Positions 48,555-58,350 of a stretch of DNA of 64,000 nucleotides are shown piece by piece. Both the position numbers and the translations under genes were made by a program. The notes beneath the pieces are model-generated. The model was not told where the DNA came from and did not search any database. It saw nothing but the letters and a program-made list of their open reading frames with translations. The DNA is taken from assembly GCF_900096995.1 (NCBI RefSeq), contig NZ_OANT01000001.1, forward strand, positions 744,001 to 808,000. Reading direction: 5' to 3'. The DNA comes from Acinetobacter puyangensis (lineage in GTDB: Bacteria > Pseudomonadota > Gammaproteobacteria > Pseudomonadales > Moraxellaceae). Within the stretch, counting starts at the first letter, position 1. The number at the start of each line of letters is the position of its first letter.

Positions 48555-51134
48555 ATGCGTTTTGAAAAATTTACAGATCGTTTGCAACAAACATTATCAG
48601 ATGCCCAGTCTCTGGCCACTGGTAAAGATCATACTGCGATTGCAGGCATCCATATCTTATCGAGTTTGCTGGAAGAACCTGCCAATCAAAGTTTATTGCA
48701 ACAGGCGGGTGCCAACCTGAACCTGCTGAAAGATAAACTGGCGCAGGCAATTAAAGATGCACCGACCATTAGTAATCCTACGGGCGATGTCAATTTAAAT
48801 CCGGAAGCGGTAAAAGCCTTAAATCTTGCCGATAGCTATGCACAAAAAGCAGGCGATGAGTTTCTATCGACAGATTGGGTGCTTTTGGCACTGGCAGAAC
48901 AGGGTGAAACCAGCAAAATTATCAGTGCCAGTGGCGCAGATGCAAAAAAATTACGTACTGTGATTGAAAAAATTAGAGGAACAGAAAAAGTGACCACCAG
49001 CAACCATGAAGAAAATCGTGATGCTTTGGGTAAATATACCATTGATTTAACAGATCGGGCCTTGGCGGGCAAACTTGACCCTGTGATTGGTCGTGATGAT
49101 GAAATTCGTCGCACTATTCAGGTGTTATCTCGTCGGACTAAAAATAATCCGGTGTTAATCGGTGAACCCGGTGTCGGTAAAACTGCAATTGTAGAAGGAC
49201 TGGCACAACGCATTGTCAACAATGAAGTCCCGGAAAGTCTCAAAGGTAAACGTGTACTCTCGCTGGATTTGGGTTCATTACTGGCCGGTGCAAAATATCG
49301 GGGTGAGTTTGAAGAACGCCTAAAAGCGGTATTGAAAGATCTGGCGAAACAAGACGGACAGGTGATTCTGTTTATTGACGAATTGCATACGCTTGTTGGT
49401 GCAGGAAAATCCGAAGGTGCTATGGATGCCGGTAATATGCTGAAACCTGCACTTGCCCGTGGTGAATTGCGTTGTGTCGGTGCAACCACGCTGGATGAGT
49501 ATCGTCAGTTTATTGAAAAAGATGCTGCACTGGAACGTCGTTTCCAGAAAGTTCTGGTAGATGAACCAAGTGTAGAAGATACCATTGCAATTTTACGTGG
49601 TCTCAAAGAAAAATATGCCACCCACCATGGTGTGCAAATTCTAGACTCCGCGATTATTGCTGCGGCAAAAATGTCACATCGTTATATTACAGATCGTCAA
49701 TTGCCAGATAAAGCGATTGACCTGATTGATGAGGCAGCTTCCCGAATTAAAATGGAGCTGGATTCCAAACCTGAATCTTTAGACAAACTTGATCGTCGGT
49801 TGATTCAACTGAAAATGCAGCTTGAAGCTGTGAAAAAAGATGAAGATGCTGGTGCCAAAGGTGAAGTTAAACATCTTGAAGCGCAGATTGCCGAGAAAGA
49901 GAAAGAATATAGCGAACTTGAAGAAGTCTGGCGCAAAGAAAAAGCCTTGGTTGAAGGCACCAAAGATGCACAGGTTAAACTGGATCAGGCGCGTATTGCT
50001 TTTGAAAAAGCACAACGTGAGGGTGATCTGGCCGAAGCTGCCCGTTTGCAGTATGGCGTGATTCCGGAATTGCAAAAACAGCTGGATCAGGATGAAGTTG
50101 CCGAAGAAAACGAAGCACCAAAATTGCTGCGTAATAAAGTGACTGACAATGAAATTGCCGAAGTGGTGAGTGCAGCAACCGGGATTCCAGTGGCGAAAAT
50201 GCTTCAGGGCGAACGTGAAAAATTACTGCATATGGAAGAGTTTTTACATAATCGTGTGGTAGGGCAGGATGAGGCTGTGGTTGCAGTGTCCAATGCTGTA
50301 CGTCGTTCTCGTGCCGGATTGTCTGATCCTAACCGTCCAAGTGGTTCATTCCTGTTCCTTGGACCTACAGGGGTCGGTAAAACAGAATTGACCAAAGCCT
50401 TGGCCAACTTCCTGTTTGACAGTGATGATGCCATGGTTCGTATCGATATGAGCGAATTTATGGAAAAACACAGTGTCAGCCGTTTGGTGGGTGCCCCTCC
50501 GGGTTATGTCGGTTATGAAGAAGGCGGTGTATTAACTGAAGCCGTACGTCGTAAACCTTATAGTGTGATTTTGTTTGATGAGGTGGAAAAAGCGCATCCG
50601 GATGTATTTAATATCCTGTTGCAGGTACTGGACGATGGCCGTTTAACCGACTCGCAAGGTCGTGTTGTCGATTTTAAAAACACTGTGATTGTGATGACGT
50701 CCAATCTGGGTTCACAAGATGTGCGTGAGCTGGGTGAGGATGCTAGCAATGAAGAAGTGCATGCCGTGGTGATGGCTGCGATTGGTCAGCATTTCCGTCC
50801 GGAATTTATCAACCGGATTGATGAAGTGGTGGTATTCCAAAGCCTGAAAAAAACGCAAATGCGTGGTATTGCCGATATTCAACTGGATCGGTTACGTGAC
50901 CGTCTGGGTGAACGTGAAATCAGATTGCGTGTTGAAGACGATGCGCTGGATCAACTGATCGAGATTGGTTACGATCCTGTGTTTGGTGCCCGTCCGTTGA
51001 AACGCGCCATTCAGCAAGAGATTGAAAATCCATTGGCACAACAAATCCTGTCAGGTGAGTTTAGTGCAGGAGATACCATTGTGGTGTCCAAAGATGGCGA
51101 GCATTTAGCGTTTAATAAATTAAAATTCAACTAA
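48555..51134 (+). CDS. clpB: ClpB disaggregase
   Basis: An 859-residue Hsp100 chaperone that, with DnaK, rescues aggregated proteins. The N-terminal domain is about 1-145. The first AAA+ domain has Walker A GEPGVGKT near 206, Walker [16 protein letters not shown] and ALERRFQKV. The M-domain coiled coil (about 405-520) is rich in Lys/Glu. The second AAA+ domain has Walker [16 protein letters not shown] and [18 protein letters not shown]. The C-terminus ends normally. GAGGA precedes the ATG, and a sigma-32 promoter lies upstream, as expected for a heat-shock gene. Confidence 0.98.
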   Translation: MRFEKFTDRLQQTLSDAQSLATGKDHTAIAGIHILSSLLEEPANQSLLQQAGANLNLLKDKLAQAIKDAPTISNPTGDVNLNPEAVKALNLADSYAQKAGDEFLSTDWVLLALAEQGETSKIISASGADAKKLRTVIEKIRGTEKVTTSNHEENRDALGKYTIDLTDRALAGKLDPVIGRDDEIRRTIQVLSRRTKNNPVLIGEPGVGKTAIVEGLAQRIVNNEVPESLKGKRVLSLDLGSLLAGAKYRGEFEERLKAVLKDLAKQDGQVILFIDELHTLVGAGKSEGAMDAGNMLKPALARGELRCVGATTLDEYRQFIEKDAALERRFQKVLVDEPSVEDTIAILRGLKEKYATHHGVQILDSAIIAAAKMSHRYITDRQLPDKAIDLIDEAASRIKMELDSKPESLDKLDRRLIQLKMQLEAVKKDEDAGAKGEVKHLEAQIAEKEKEYSELEEVWRKEKALVEGTKDAQVKLDQARIAFEKAQREGDLAEAARLQYGVIPELQKQLDQDEVAEENEAPKLLRNKVTDNEIAEVVSAATGIPVAKMLQGEREKLLHMEEFLHNRVVGQDEAVVAVSNAVRRSRAGLSDPNRPSGSFLFLGPTGVGKTELTKALANFLFDSDDAMVRIDMSEFMEKHSVSRLVGAPPGYVGYEEGGVLTEAVRRKPYSVILFDEVEKAHPDVFNILLQVLDDGRLTDSQGRVVDFKNTVIVMTSNLGSQDVRELGEDASNEEVHAVVMAAIGQHFRPEFINRIDEVVVFQSLKKTQMRGIADIQLDRLRDRLGEREIRLRVEDDALDQLIEIGYDPVFGARPLKRAIQQEIENPLAQQILSGEFSAGDTIVVSKDGEHLAFNKLKFN

Positions 51135-51148
51135 ACTGATGTGTAAAC

Positions 51149-51182
51149 AAAAGCCCTTTCAAGTGATTGAAAGGGCTTTTGT
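51149..51182 (+). terminator. Terminator of clpB
   Basis: AAAAGCCCTTTCAA/TTGAAAGGGCTTTT near-perfect stem with a short loop, followed by GTTTTT. It may also end the converging acyltransferase transcript. Confidence 0.92.
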
Positions 51183-51244
51183 TTTTATCGACAATAAAAA
51201 AATTTAGTCTATAACATTCATCATAGGTGCTGTATTCGCAAAGT

Positions 51245-51793
51245 TTATTCGGGAATTTTGATATCAATTCCTAGTTCTGCATATTTTTCTTTAATCAGTT
51301 TTAAGTCTTCTTCTAAATCGGTTGGGTGGATTTTGGCAAAAATACCGCCGGATTTTGTCGGTGCATGCGCATACATTAAAATAATCGGTACATTGGCGGC
51401 TTTGGCTATATGCCAGAAACCGGTTCGAATTGGCTTGCGGTCTGCACTATTTTTGGCACGGGTTGCTTCCGGTGCAATTACCAGTGAAAATTTATCATGC
51501 GTGTTAAACTCCTGTACCATTTGCTCGACAATATTACCTTTGTTGTGCCGATCCACAGGAATACCACCAACCGCTTTTAAAAGTGGTTTTAGTGGCCCTT
51601 TGAATAATTCTTTTTTGATCAAGGTATAAATCTTGATATCCAGAATCGCAAAAATTGCTAGGGAGAGTACCGCATCCATATTTGAGGTATGTTCAAAGCC
51701 GATAATCACTTGTTTATTTTCCAGTAACGAGGGATCTGCCTGATAGGTCCAGCCTGCCAATTTAAAAATACTTTCGCCTAGACGCTTTTTCAT
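51245..51793 (-). CDS. PlsC-like acyltransferase family protein
   Basis: A 182-residue protein of the lysophosphatidate acyltransferase superfamily. The catalytic HX4D box is HTSNMD (in FEHTSNMDA, about residue 35). A second motif, IKKELFKGPLKPLLKAVGGIPVDR, fits block II. Block III reads IAPEATRAK, where most family members have PEGTR; Gly is replaced by Ala. It is shorter than true PlsC (about 240), with only one weak hydrophobic segment. It probably transfers acyl chains to a lipid acceptor; the substrate is unknown. Confidence 0.85.
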   Translation of the reverse strand: MKKRLGESIFKLAGWTYQADPSLLENKQVIIGFEHTSNMDAVLSLAIFAILDIKIYTLIKKELFKGPLKPLLKAVGGIPVDRHNKGNIVEQMVQEFNTHDKFSLVIAPEATRAKNSADRKPIRTGFWHIAKAANVPIILMYAHAPTKSGGIFAKIHPTDLEEDLKLIKEKYAELGIDIKIPE

Positions 51794-51942
51794 GAAAAAA
51801 TCTCAAGTAACCAGAAATGATGCGAAAGCATGCCTGAAAATTTTTAAAAAGCAATGAGGGAAAGGTTTAAAATTTTATAAACAGTTTTATGGCATGGTTC
51901 ATGCTTTAATCATATCATCAGTGGATTGAAATCAACTGAATA

Positions 51943-52137
51943 CATCATTGCGGGAGAGTGTTTAAGTACACGCCGAAGGAGCAACCGCCTCGGAAACTCT
52001 CAGGCCACAGGACTGTAATGATGAAAAACAATCTGGAGAGTAGCTGAGAGTGATTATCCACTCTGGCTCACCGAAGGGGAAGGTATGTAGGCTGAATACT
52101 GTCTATATACCAAAACTCTCAGGTACAAATGACAGAT
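51943..52137 (+). ncRNA. Tandem glycine riboswitch
   Basis: Two glycine aptamers in series. Aptamer 1 (51943-52023) is closed by CATCATT/AATGATG and contains GGGAGAG, the CGCCGAAGGAGCAA core and CTCTCAGG. Aptamer 2 (52031-52137) is closed by ATCTG/CAGAT and contains GGAGAGTAGC, ACCGAAGGGGAAGG and CTCTCAGGTAC. The paired CCGAAGG and CTCTCAGG motifs are the hallmarks of this class. It lies in the leader of the dadA-like gene. The tandem form allows cooperative or stacked glycine sensing. Confidence 0.96.
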
Positions 52138-52140
52138 GGG

Positions 52141-52177
52141 GCAAACCACAACAAATCAACATTTGTACGGAGTTTGC
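52141..52177 (+). promoter_or_regulatory. RBS-sequestering hairpin (riboswitch expression platform)
   Basis: GCAAAC (52141-52146) pairs with GTTTGC (52172-52177) and ACAAAT (52151-52156) with ATTTGT (52161-52166). The ribosome site CGGAG (52168-52172) lies inside this fold, 7 bp before the ATG at 52180. This points to translational control by glycine. No T-run terminator is present in this leader. Confidence 0.75.
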
Positions 52178-52179
52178 TT

Positions 52180-53415
52180 ATGTCTCATATTGTTATTATT
52201 GGTGCGGGAATTACCGGTGTCACCTCCGCCTATATGCTGGCAAAACTTGGTCACCAAGTGACGGTGCTGGAAAAACATTTATGTCCGGCCATGGAAACTT
52301 CATTTGCCAATGGCGGTCAATTATCGGCGTGTAATGCCGAAGTCTGGAATCAAATCAGTACCCTTAAAAAAGGCTTAAAATGGATTGCAAAATCCGATGC
52401 ACCTTTATTGCTCAATCCTTCCTTTAGCGTGCATAAATATTCGTGGTTATACGAGTTTGTATCTAATATTCAGCATTACGAGGAAAATACCCTTGAAACG
52501 GTAAAGTTGGCATTAGATGCGCGTTATCGTCTATTTGAGATTGCTGAACAAGAAAATATTGATTTTGATCTGGAAAAACGCGGTATTTTGCATATTTTTC
52601 ACAATGATCATGATTATGTGGTTGCCAATCAGGTCAATCAATTGCTAGTTAAGGGCGGTTTAGAACGTTTTGCGGTGACACCTGATGAGATGATTAATAT
52701 AGAGCCTTCGTTAAAAGGCGAATATGTCGGTGGATTTTATACGCCTGATGATGCAACGGGGGATATTTTTAAATTCACCAATGGTTTGGCAAAAGCCTGT
52801 GAAAAATATGGTGTGAATTTTCAATTTGGGGTTGAAGTGACAGACATCAAACTGTCTGAAAAGAATGTTGAATTAACATTTGTGCCGAGTGAAGAAAATG
52901 TACACCATTTTCAGCCGCAGCAGCTCCAAGCCGATGTGCTATTGGTGTGTGGTGGTGTGAGTAGTTATCAACTGGCGCATCAACTGGGTGATCGAGTGAA
53001 TATCTATCCAGTAAAAGGCTATTCAATCACGGTTCATCTGGAAGCAGAACAATTCAAAGCCAATGCGCCATGGGTGAGTTTACTGGATGAGCGGGCCAAA
53101 ATTGTCAGCAGTCGTTTGGGAGAAAATCGTTTACGGGTTGCTGGAACGGCAGAATTTAATGGCTATAATCGTGATATCCGTGCCGATCGAATTTCACCGC
53201 TATTACAATGGACGCGTGAGAATTTTGATCTGGATGCCTGTCATGCTGTACCGTGGTCAGGCTTACGGCCCATGACACCCAATATGATGCCTAAAGTGGA
53301 GCAGGGTAAACATTCCCGGGTATTTTATAATACTGGTCATGGTCATTTGGGTTGGACTTTATCTGCGGCTACCGCAGAAATTATTAGTCATAAGATCAAT
53401 CAAGCCTATTCATGA
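52180..53415 (+). CDS. FAD-dependent D-amino acid dehydrogenase/oxidase (DadA-like)
   Basis: A 411-residue flavoprotein starting MSHIVIIGAGITGVTSAYMLAKLGHQ, with the GxGxxG FAD-binding motif near residues 8-13 and VTVLEKH ending the fold. The DAO-type domain continues with ETSFANGGQLSACNAEVWNQ (the covalent/FAD contact region of DadA), CGGVSSYQLAHQLG and RPMTPNMMPKVEQGKHSRVFYNTGHGHLGWTLS. It is DadA-like by sequence, but the glycine riboswitch in its leader suggests that glycine (or a glycine-linked amine) is the real signal and perhaps the substrate. ATG 52180 is chosen because of the GGAG just upstream. Confidence 0.9.
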   Translation: MSHIVIIGAGITGVTSAYMLAKLGHQVTVLEKHLCPAMETSFANGGQLSACNAEVWNQISTLKKGLKWIAKSDAPLLLNPSFSVHKYSWLYEFVSNIQHYEENTLETVKLALDARYRLFEIAEQENIDFDLEKRGILHIFHNDHDYVVANQVNQLLVKGGLERFAVTPDEMINIEPSLKGEYVGGFYTPDDATGDIFKFTNGLAKACEKYGVNFQFGVEVTDIKLSEKNVELTFVPSEENVHHFQPQQLQADVLLVCGGVSSYQLAHQLGDRVNIYPVKGYSITVHLEAEQFKANAPWVSLLDERAKIVSSRLGENRLRVAGTAEFNGYNRDIRADRISPLLQWTRENFDLDACHAVPWSGLRPMTPNMMPKVEQGKHSRVFYNTGHGHLGWTLSAATAEIISHKINQAYS

Positions 53416-53452
53416 TTTTTGGACGCATTGTGATTCTCAGTATTTGAATTAA

Positions 53453-53490
53453 TCAGCGAAGTGAGCTTAGGCACACATGCGCTTCGCTGA
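53453..53490 (+). terminator. Hairpin after the dadA-like gene
   Basis: TCAGCGAAG/CTTCGCTGA form a 9-bp perfect stem (loop about 20 nt) 38 bp after the stop codon. It lacks a T run, so termination is only probable. The remaining gap to adhP (to 53715) is AT-rich and holds the adhP promoter. Confidence 0.5.
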
Positions 53491-53715
53491 GAATTAAAAT
53501 TTAATTTGTAAATTATTGTATGTTTGTAAGTACTTTAATCAAAAACAATAGAATATATTTAAATAGTATATAAATATCAATAAATTATATTTTGATTGTG
53601 TTTTGCTTGGCAAAAAATAACATACCTTAAACCTACCTTTTGCATGTTAGCTTGAAGATATTGGCATTGAATGAGAATAGATGTCAATAACGACAAAGGA
53701 CAAGGAGAATAGAAT

Positions 53716-54747
53716 ATGGGAAGCATGATGAAAGCAGCCGTTGTCACGGCATTTAATCAACCGCTTGAAATTAAAGAAGTGGAAATTCCAAAAGTTTCTG
53801 CAGGTAAAGTATTGGTCAAGGTTTTTGCTACAGGTGTTTGCCATACCGATTTACATGCGATGCATGGTGACTGGCCGATTAAACCGACTGTACCTTTTAT
53901 TCCTGGACATGAAGGTGTCGGTGAGGTTATTGAAATCGGTGAAGGGATTACCCATCTAAAAATTGGCGATACTGTCGGGATTCCTTGGTTATATTCGGCA
54001 TGCGGGCATTGTGATCACTGTTATGCAGGCTGGGAAACATTGTGTAAAGAGCAACAAAACTCCGGTTATTCGGTCAATGGTAGTTTTGCAGAATACTGCC
54101 TTGCCGATGGTGAATATGTCGGTGTGATTCCAGAAGGTGTTGATATTTTGGAAATTGCACCGATTTTATGTGCAGGTGTAACCGTATATAAAGGTCTGAA
54201 AATGACCGAGGCCAAAACTGGCGACTGGGTTGCAATTTCCGGAATTGGTGGTTTGGGCCATGTGGCAGTGCAGTATGCCAAAACTATGGGCTTTAACGTG
54301 GTTGCAATTGATGTCGATGACTCCAAACTGGAGTTGGCAAAAGAATTGGGTGCTGATGTTGCAATTAATGCACTTAAAGTGGATGTTCAGGAAGAAGTAA
54401 AAAAAGCAACAGGTGATGGTTGTCATGGCGTATTGGTCACAGCAGTGTCACCAAAAGCCTTTGAACAGGCAGTAAAAATTGTACGTCGTGGTGGAACAAT
54501 GGTCTTAAATGGCTTACCACCTGGTAAATTTGATTTATCAATTTTTGACATGGTTCTTGACGGTATTACCGTACGTGGTTCAATTGTAGGTACACGACTG
54601 GATTTAAAAGAAGCACTGGATATTGCTGCGCGTGGTAAAGTCAAAGCGCATATTAGCGTTGAGCCACTAGAAAATATTAATGATATTTTTGAGCGTATGG
54701 AAGCGGGTAAAATTGATGGACGTATTGTGATTGATCTGCGTACTTAA
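53716..54747 (+). CDS. adhP: Zinc-dependent alcohol dehydrogenase AdhP
   Basis: A 343-residue class III-type medium-chain dehydrogenase interconverting primary alcohols and aldehydes with NAD. The catalytic zinc site is in [15 protein letters not shown] (Cys and His) and PGHEGVGEV. The structural zinc lobe has [15 protein letters not shown] with four Cys. The Rossmann motif is [19 protein letters not shown]. The C-terminal half shows [35 protein letters not shown]. It is close to E. coli AdhP in length (336). The ATG follows AAGGAG by 8 bp; Met4 or Met5 are alternatives. Confidence 0.96.
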   Translation: MGSMMKAAVVTAFNQPLEIKEVEIPKVSAGKVLVKVFATGVCHTDLHAMHGDWPIKPTVPFIPGHEGVGEVIEIGEGITHLKIGDTVGIPWLYSACGHCDHCYAGWETLCKEQQNSGYSVNGSFAEYCLADGEYVGVIPEGVDILEIAPILCAGVTVYKGLKMTEAKTGDWVAISGIGGLGHVAVQYAKTMGFNVVAIDVDDSKLELAKELGADVAINALKVDVQEEVKKATGDGCHGVLVTAVSPKAFEQAVKIVRRGGTMVLNGLPPGKFDLSIFDMVLDGITVRGSIVGTRLDLKEALDIAARGKVKAHISVEPLENINDIFERMEAGKIDGRIVIDLRT

Positions 54748-55006
54748 TGGCGGATAAAACATAACGATTGATTAAAATTGATGCGTTAATGATTTTGAAA
54801 CGTATAAGTTTGTTGAGCAGGCTTATACGTTGACTCGTTTATATGGAAGAGTCTTATACAGCCAAATTTTGCTGATGATGCAAGCAAAAATACTAAGTGA
54901 TACATGCTTTATTGCATACTTAGTATTTTATGTTAAGTTGCTTTATAGCTTTCAATATCAGATTTTACTGATTGAGAATATGTCAAAAATACAAAATCAG
55001 TGTTTA
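54748..55006. other. Region downstream of adhP, left of the MITE
   Basis: About 260 bp, AT-rich. It contains a degenerate inverted pair, CTTAGTATTT and AAATACTAAG, near 54888-54930. No gene is seen. The MITE begins at 55007. Confidence 0.45.
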
Positions 55007-55302
55007 GGGTCTGTTGACATTTGATAAATAGATTGCGTTGTAGGCTAAAATTTCTTCAGATGAGGAGTGTACTCCGCAAGACAAAGCGAAGGCAATGGCT
55101 ATTCCCTTGTCGAGCTTTGTAACGACGTATGGGGGAATTTTAGCCACAACCCTTTGGGACAGGGTTGTTTTCCTTGCGGCGCAGTGCGCCTCATACTGCG
55201 TTATGAATAGTTAATTTAGAATAACTAAATTTCACTATTCATGCCTTGTATTGCCTAAAAAAAAACCACTGTCGCAATCATAGACGAAATGTCAACAGAC
55301 CC
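55007..55302. mobile_element. 296-bp MITE with 16-bp perfect terminal inverted repeats
   Basis: The left end GGGTCTGTTGACATTT and the exact reverse complement at the right end bound 296 bp with no open reading frame of note. The element is flanked by TA on both sides (55005-55006 and 55303-55304), consistent with a 2-bp TA target duplication. The end sequence and TA target are of the kind used by IS5-family (IS427-like group) transposases, so it is probably mobilised in trans. The interior has GTACTCCGC- and GGCGCAGTGCGCC-type palindromes. Confidence 0.85.
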
Positions 55303-56423
55303 TAATAATCTTGAATAAATAGACCCTTTCCACTCTCACCAATGAGATGATGTGCATCACTTTCTGCCAGTTTAATTTGCAGGCGCAGATCATTTGGTGC
55401 ATCAGAATGTTTTAATGCATCTTCATAGCTAATCTCACCTGCTTTATACAGATCATATAGTGCCTGATCAAAGGTTTGCATACCCAGTTCCCGGGAACGT
55501 TTCATCAGATCCTTAAGCTCATGAATTTCACCTTTGCGGATATAATCCTGCATCAACGGGGTATTGATCATGACTTCAACTGCTGCACGACGTCCCTTAC
55601 CATCTTTTGTCGGGACAAGTTGCTGGGCGATAATTGCTTTTAGGTTTAATGAAAGGTCCATATACAGTTGGTTATGTCGATCTGCATCAAAGAAATGAAT
55701 CACCCGATCTAGTGCCTGATTGGCATTGTTAGCATGTAGTGTGGCAAACACCAAATGTCCGGTTTCTGCAAAGGCTACCGCATAGTCCATCACTTCACGA
55801 GAGCGAATTTCTCCAATCAGAATCACATCGGGTGCTTGACGCAGGGTATTTTTCAGTGCCACTTCGAATGAATCGGTATCAATGCCCACTTCACGCTGAG
55901 TAATAATACAGCCTGCATGTTGATGGATAAATTCAATCGGATCTTCGACGGTGATGATATGTCCACGTGAATTATGATTACGATAGCCGACCAGAGATGC
56001 CAAAGAGGTAGATTTACCGGTCCCGGTTGCGCCGACAAATAAAATAATACCCCGCTTGGTCATGCTGAGTTCTTTAAGAATCGGTGGTAATTTCAGTGCT
56101 TCTGGGGTTGGAATACGCGTTTCGATTTTACGCAATACCATACCCGGCATATCACGTTGCTGAAAGGCACTGACTCGAAAGCGGGCAGTTTTTTCACGAT
56201 CGGTGATGGCAAAGTTACATTCCCGAGTGCGGGCAAATTCGTCGCGTTGTTTTTCAGTCATGATGGACTGAATAAGCTGTGCAATGATTTCTGGGCTAAG
56301 CTTGGTTTTTGTGACCGGTAATATTTGCCCGTTAATTTTCATTGAGGGCTCTACATCGGCAGAAATAAATAGATCTGATGCATTTTTTTCAATCATCAGT
56401 TTTAATAGTCCATTAAAGTCCAT
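55302..56423 (-). CDS. pilU: Type IV pilus retraction ATPase PilU
   Basis: A 373-residue hexameric ATPase that assists pilus retraction and twitching. It has the PilT-like N-terminal PAS-like domain (MDFNGLLKLMIEKNASDLFISADVEPSMKINGQ in pieces), Walker A GATGTGKSTS, the Asp box VEDPIEF, Walker B DVILIGEIRSREVMDYAV and the His box FATLHANNANQALDRVI. It lies 12 bp after pilT, the normal pilTU order. The final codons are GAT TAT TAG; the TAG is made of the TA target site and the first base of the adjoining MITE, so the natural stop has been rewritten. Confidence 0.96.
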   Translation of the reverse strand: MDFNGLLKLMIEKNASDLFISADVEPSMKINGQILPVTKTKLSPEIIAQLIQSIMTEKQRDEFARTRECNFAITDREKTARFRVSAFQQRDMPGMVLRKIETRIPTPEALKLPPILKELSMTKRGIILFVGATGTGKSTSLASLVGYRNHNSRGHIITVEDPIEFIHQHAGCIITQREVGIDTDSFEVALKNTLRQAPDVILIGEIRSREVMDYAVAFAETGHLVFATLHANNANQALDRVIHFFDADRHNQLYMDLSLNLKAIIAQQLVPTKDGKGRRAAVEVMINTPLMQDYIRKGEIHELKDLMKRSRELGMQTFDQALYDLYKAGEISYEDALKHSDAPNDLRLQIKLAESDAHHLIGESGKGLFIQDY

Positions 56424-56435
56424 GGTGTCCCTTAC

Positions 56436-57473
56436 CTATAAGAATGCTTCTGGAGTTTTTGCTAATGTACGTGCCATTGCACTGGTAATTAGCCCTTTAT
56501 TTACAAGCTCTTTTAGACTTTGATCCAGCGTGACCATGCCTTGTGTTGCACCGGTTTGGATAGCTGAGTACATTTGTGCGACTTTGTTTTCACGAATCAG
56601 GTTTCGAATTGCAGAGGTTCCAATCATGATTTCATGTGCAGCGATACGACCGCCACCGTTTCGTTTTAACAGGGCTTGGGAAATCACTGCCTGTAAAGAT
56701 TCTGACAGCATGGCACGGACCATGTCTTTTTCTTCGGCAGGGAAAACGTCAATGATACGGTCAATGGTTTTGGGGGCAGAGGTGGTATGTAATGTACCAA
56801 AGACCAGATGGCCTGTTTCTGCCGCGGTCAGTGCCAGACGAATGGTTTCAAGATCTCGCATCTCACCAACCAGAATAATGTCTGGATCTTCACGCAATGC
56901 GGAACGCAGGGCTTCGTTAAAGCCATGGGTGTCACGGTGTACTTCACGCTGGTTAATTAAACATTTTTTGGATTGATGGACAAATTCTATTGGATCTTCG
57001 ACCGTCAGAATATGGTCATAACGGCTATCGTTAATAAAATCCAGCATGGCAGCAAGCGTTGTGGATTTACCGGAACCCGTTGGGCCGGTAACCAGCACCA
57101 GTCCCCGTGGTAATTCACAAATTTCCTTAAATGTTTGCCCAAGCCCGAGTTGTTCCATGGTCAATACTTTGGAGGGAATGGTTCGAAATACTGCACCGGC
57201 ACCACGGTTTTGATTAAATGCATTGACACGAAAACGGGCAACACCCGGAACTTCAAAGGAAAAGTCTGTTTCTAGCAGTTCCTCATAATCCCGACGTTGC
57301 TTATCATTCATGATGTCATAAATGAGTCGATGAACTTCTTTATGATCCATTGCAGGCAGATTAATCCGTTTGACTTCTCCATCGACACGAATCATTGGCG
57401 GTAAACCTGCTGATAAATGTAAATCTGATGCCCCATTTTTTACCGAAAAAGCCAACAATTCTGTAATGTCCAT
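56436..57473 (-). CDS. pilT: Type IV pilus retraction ATPase PilT
   Basis: A 345-residue retraction motor. Landmarks are MDITELLAFSVKNGASDLHLSAGLPPMIRVDGEV (in pieces, PilT start), Walker A GPTGSGKSTTLAAML (about 126-140), Asp box VEDPIEFVHQSK, Walker B DIILVGEMRDLETIRLALTAAETGHLV, His box GTLHTTSAPKTIDRIIDVFP and the C-terminal AIRNLIRENKVAQ motif that mediates retraction control. GGGGGA precedes the ATG. It is divergent from yggS, as in many gammaproteobacteria. The pair pilT-pilU implies twitching motility and natural transformation capacity. Confidence 0.98.
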   Translation of the reverse strand: MDITELLAFSVKNGASDLHLSAGLPPMIRVDGEVKRINLPAMDHKEVHRLIYDIMNDKQRRDYEELLETDFSFEVPGVARFRVNAFNQNRGAGAVFRTIPSKVLTMEQLGLGQTFKEICELPRGLVLVTGPTGSGKSTTLAAMLDFINDSRYDHILTVEDPIEFVHQSKKCLINQREVHRDTHGFNEALRSALREDPDIILVGEMRDLETIRLALTAAETGHLVFGTLHTTSAPKTIDRIIDVFPAEEKDMVRAMLSESLQAVISQALLKRNGGGRIAAHEIMIGTSAIRNLIRENKVAQMYSAIQTGATQGMVTLDQSLKELVNKGLITSAMARTLAKTPEAFL

Positions 57474-57623
57474 TGTTCCCCCTTAAAATTTCTGATTATC
57501 TATGGTCTGTTGTACATTCATAAAGGAATTGCCAATAGACTTTAGAATGATAAGATGTTCGCTCTATGAAACCAAGTGATTTCATCGCAAAAAACTACTG
57601 ATTTCTAATTCCGGGAAAGTAAA

Positions 57624-58307
57624 ATGCCACAATTTGCTTTGCAATATGCACAGGTTCAACAACAGATTCAACACGCATGTAAAAAGTCAGGTCGGGCAGT
57701 CACATCCGTACAGTTACTGGCAGTATCAAAAACTCATCCTGCCTCGGCAATTACTGCCTTTTATCAACTGGGACAGCGTGCATTCGGCGAAAATTATTTG
57801 CAGGAAGCACTGGATAAAATCGAGCAGCTCAAACAATTATCAATTGAATGGCATTTTATTGGTCATGTACAGCGCAATAAAACCAAGCATCTGGCAGAAA
57901 ACTTTGCTTGGGTACATGGTGTGGATCGTTTGATTATTGCCGAACGCTTATCTAATCAGCGTCCAGAAAATCTAGCACCCTTAAATTTGTGTTTGCAGGT
58001 CAATATTGATGATCAGGAATCCAAAGATGGTTGCCGTGTTGATGAGGTTGCCGATCTGGTTGCGCAAATCACTCAGTTGCCGAATATTCAGTTACGTGGC
58101 TTGATGGTCATTCCAAAACCAGAGCATAGCGCAGCATTTGCTCAGACGAAACAATTGTTTGATCAGGTAAAAGCCAGACACCACCATCCTGAACAATGGG
58201 ATACCTTAAGTATGGGCATGTCAGGTGATCTGGAGGCTGCGATTGCTGCAGGCGCGACCATTGTACGGATCGGTACGGCTTTGTTTGGCCAGCGTGATTA
58301 TCCATAG
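57624..58307 (+). CDS. yggS: YggS family pyridoxal-phosphate homeostasis protein
   Basis: A 227-residue PLP-binding barrel protein, the bacterial relative of human PLPBP, which balances B6 vitamers and amino-acid levels. The PLP lysine lies in VQLLAVSKTHPASAI, and the phosphate-binding part in LSMGMSGDLEAAIAAGATIVRIGTALFG. FGENYLQEALDKI and WHFIGHVQRNKTKHL are also typical. GGGAAAG precedes the ATG. It is transcribed away from pilT; yggT and proC, its usual partners elsewhere, are at 10.6-12 kb. Confidence 0.94.
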   Translation: MPQFALQYAQVQQQIQHACKKSGRAVTSVQLLAVSKTHPASAITAFYQLGQRAFGENYLQEALDKIEQLKQLSIEWHFIGHVQRNKTKHLAENFAWVHGVDRLIIAERLSNQRPENLAPLNLCLQVNIDDQESKDGCRVDEVADLVAQITQLPNIQLRGLMVIPKPEHSAAFAQTKQLFDQVKARHHHPEQWDTLSMGMSGDLEAAIAAGATIVRIGTALFGQRDYP

Positions 58308-58350
58308 TTTTGAGAATAGTTTTTAAGATCAGAACAGAAGGACCATTGTT

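Noticed and set aside
48526..48720. Open frame starting before clpB
   Set aside because: It is another phase of clpB and its leader; the clpB ATG at 48555 has GAGGA and the conserved N-terminus.
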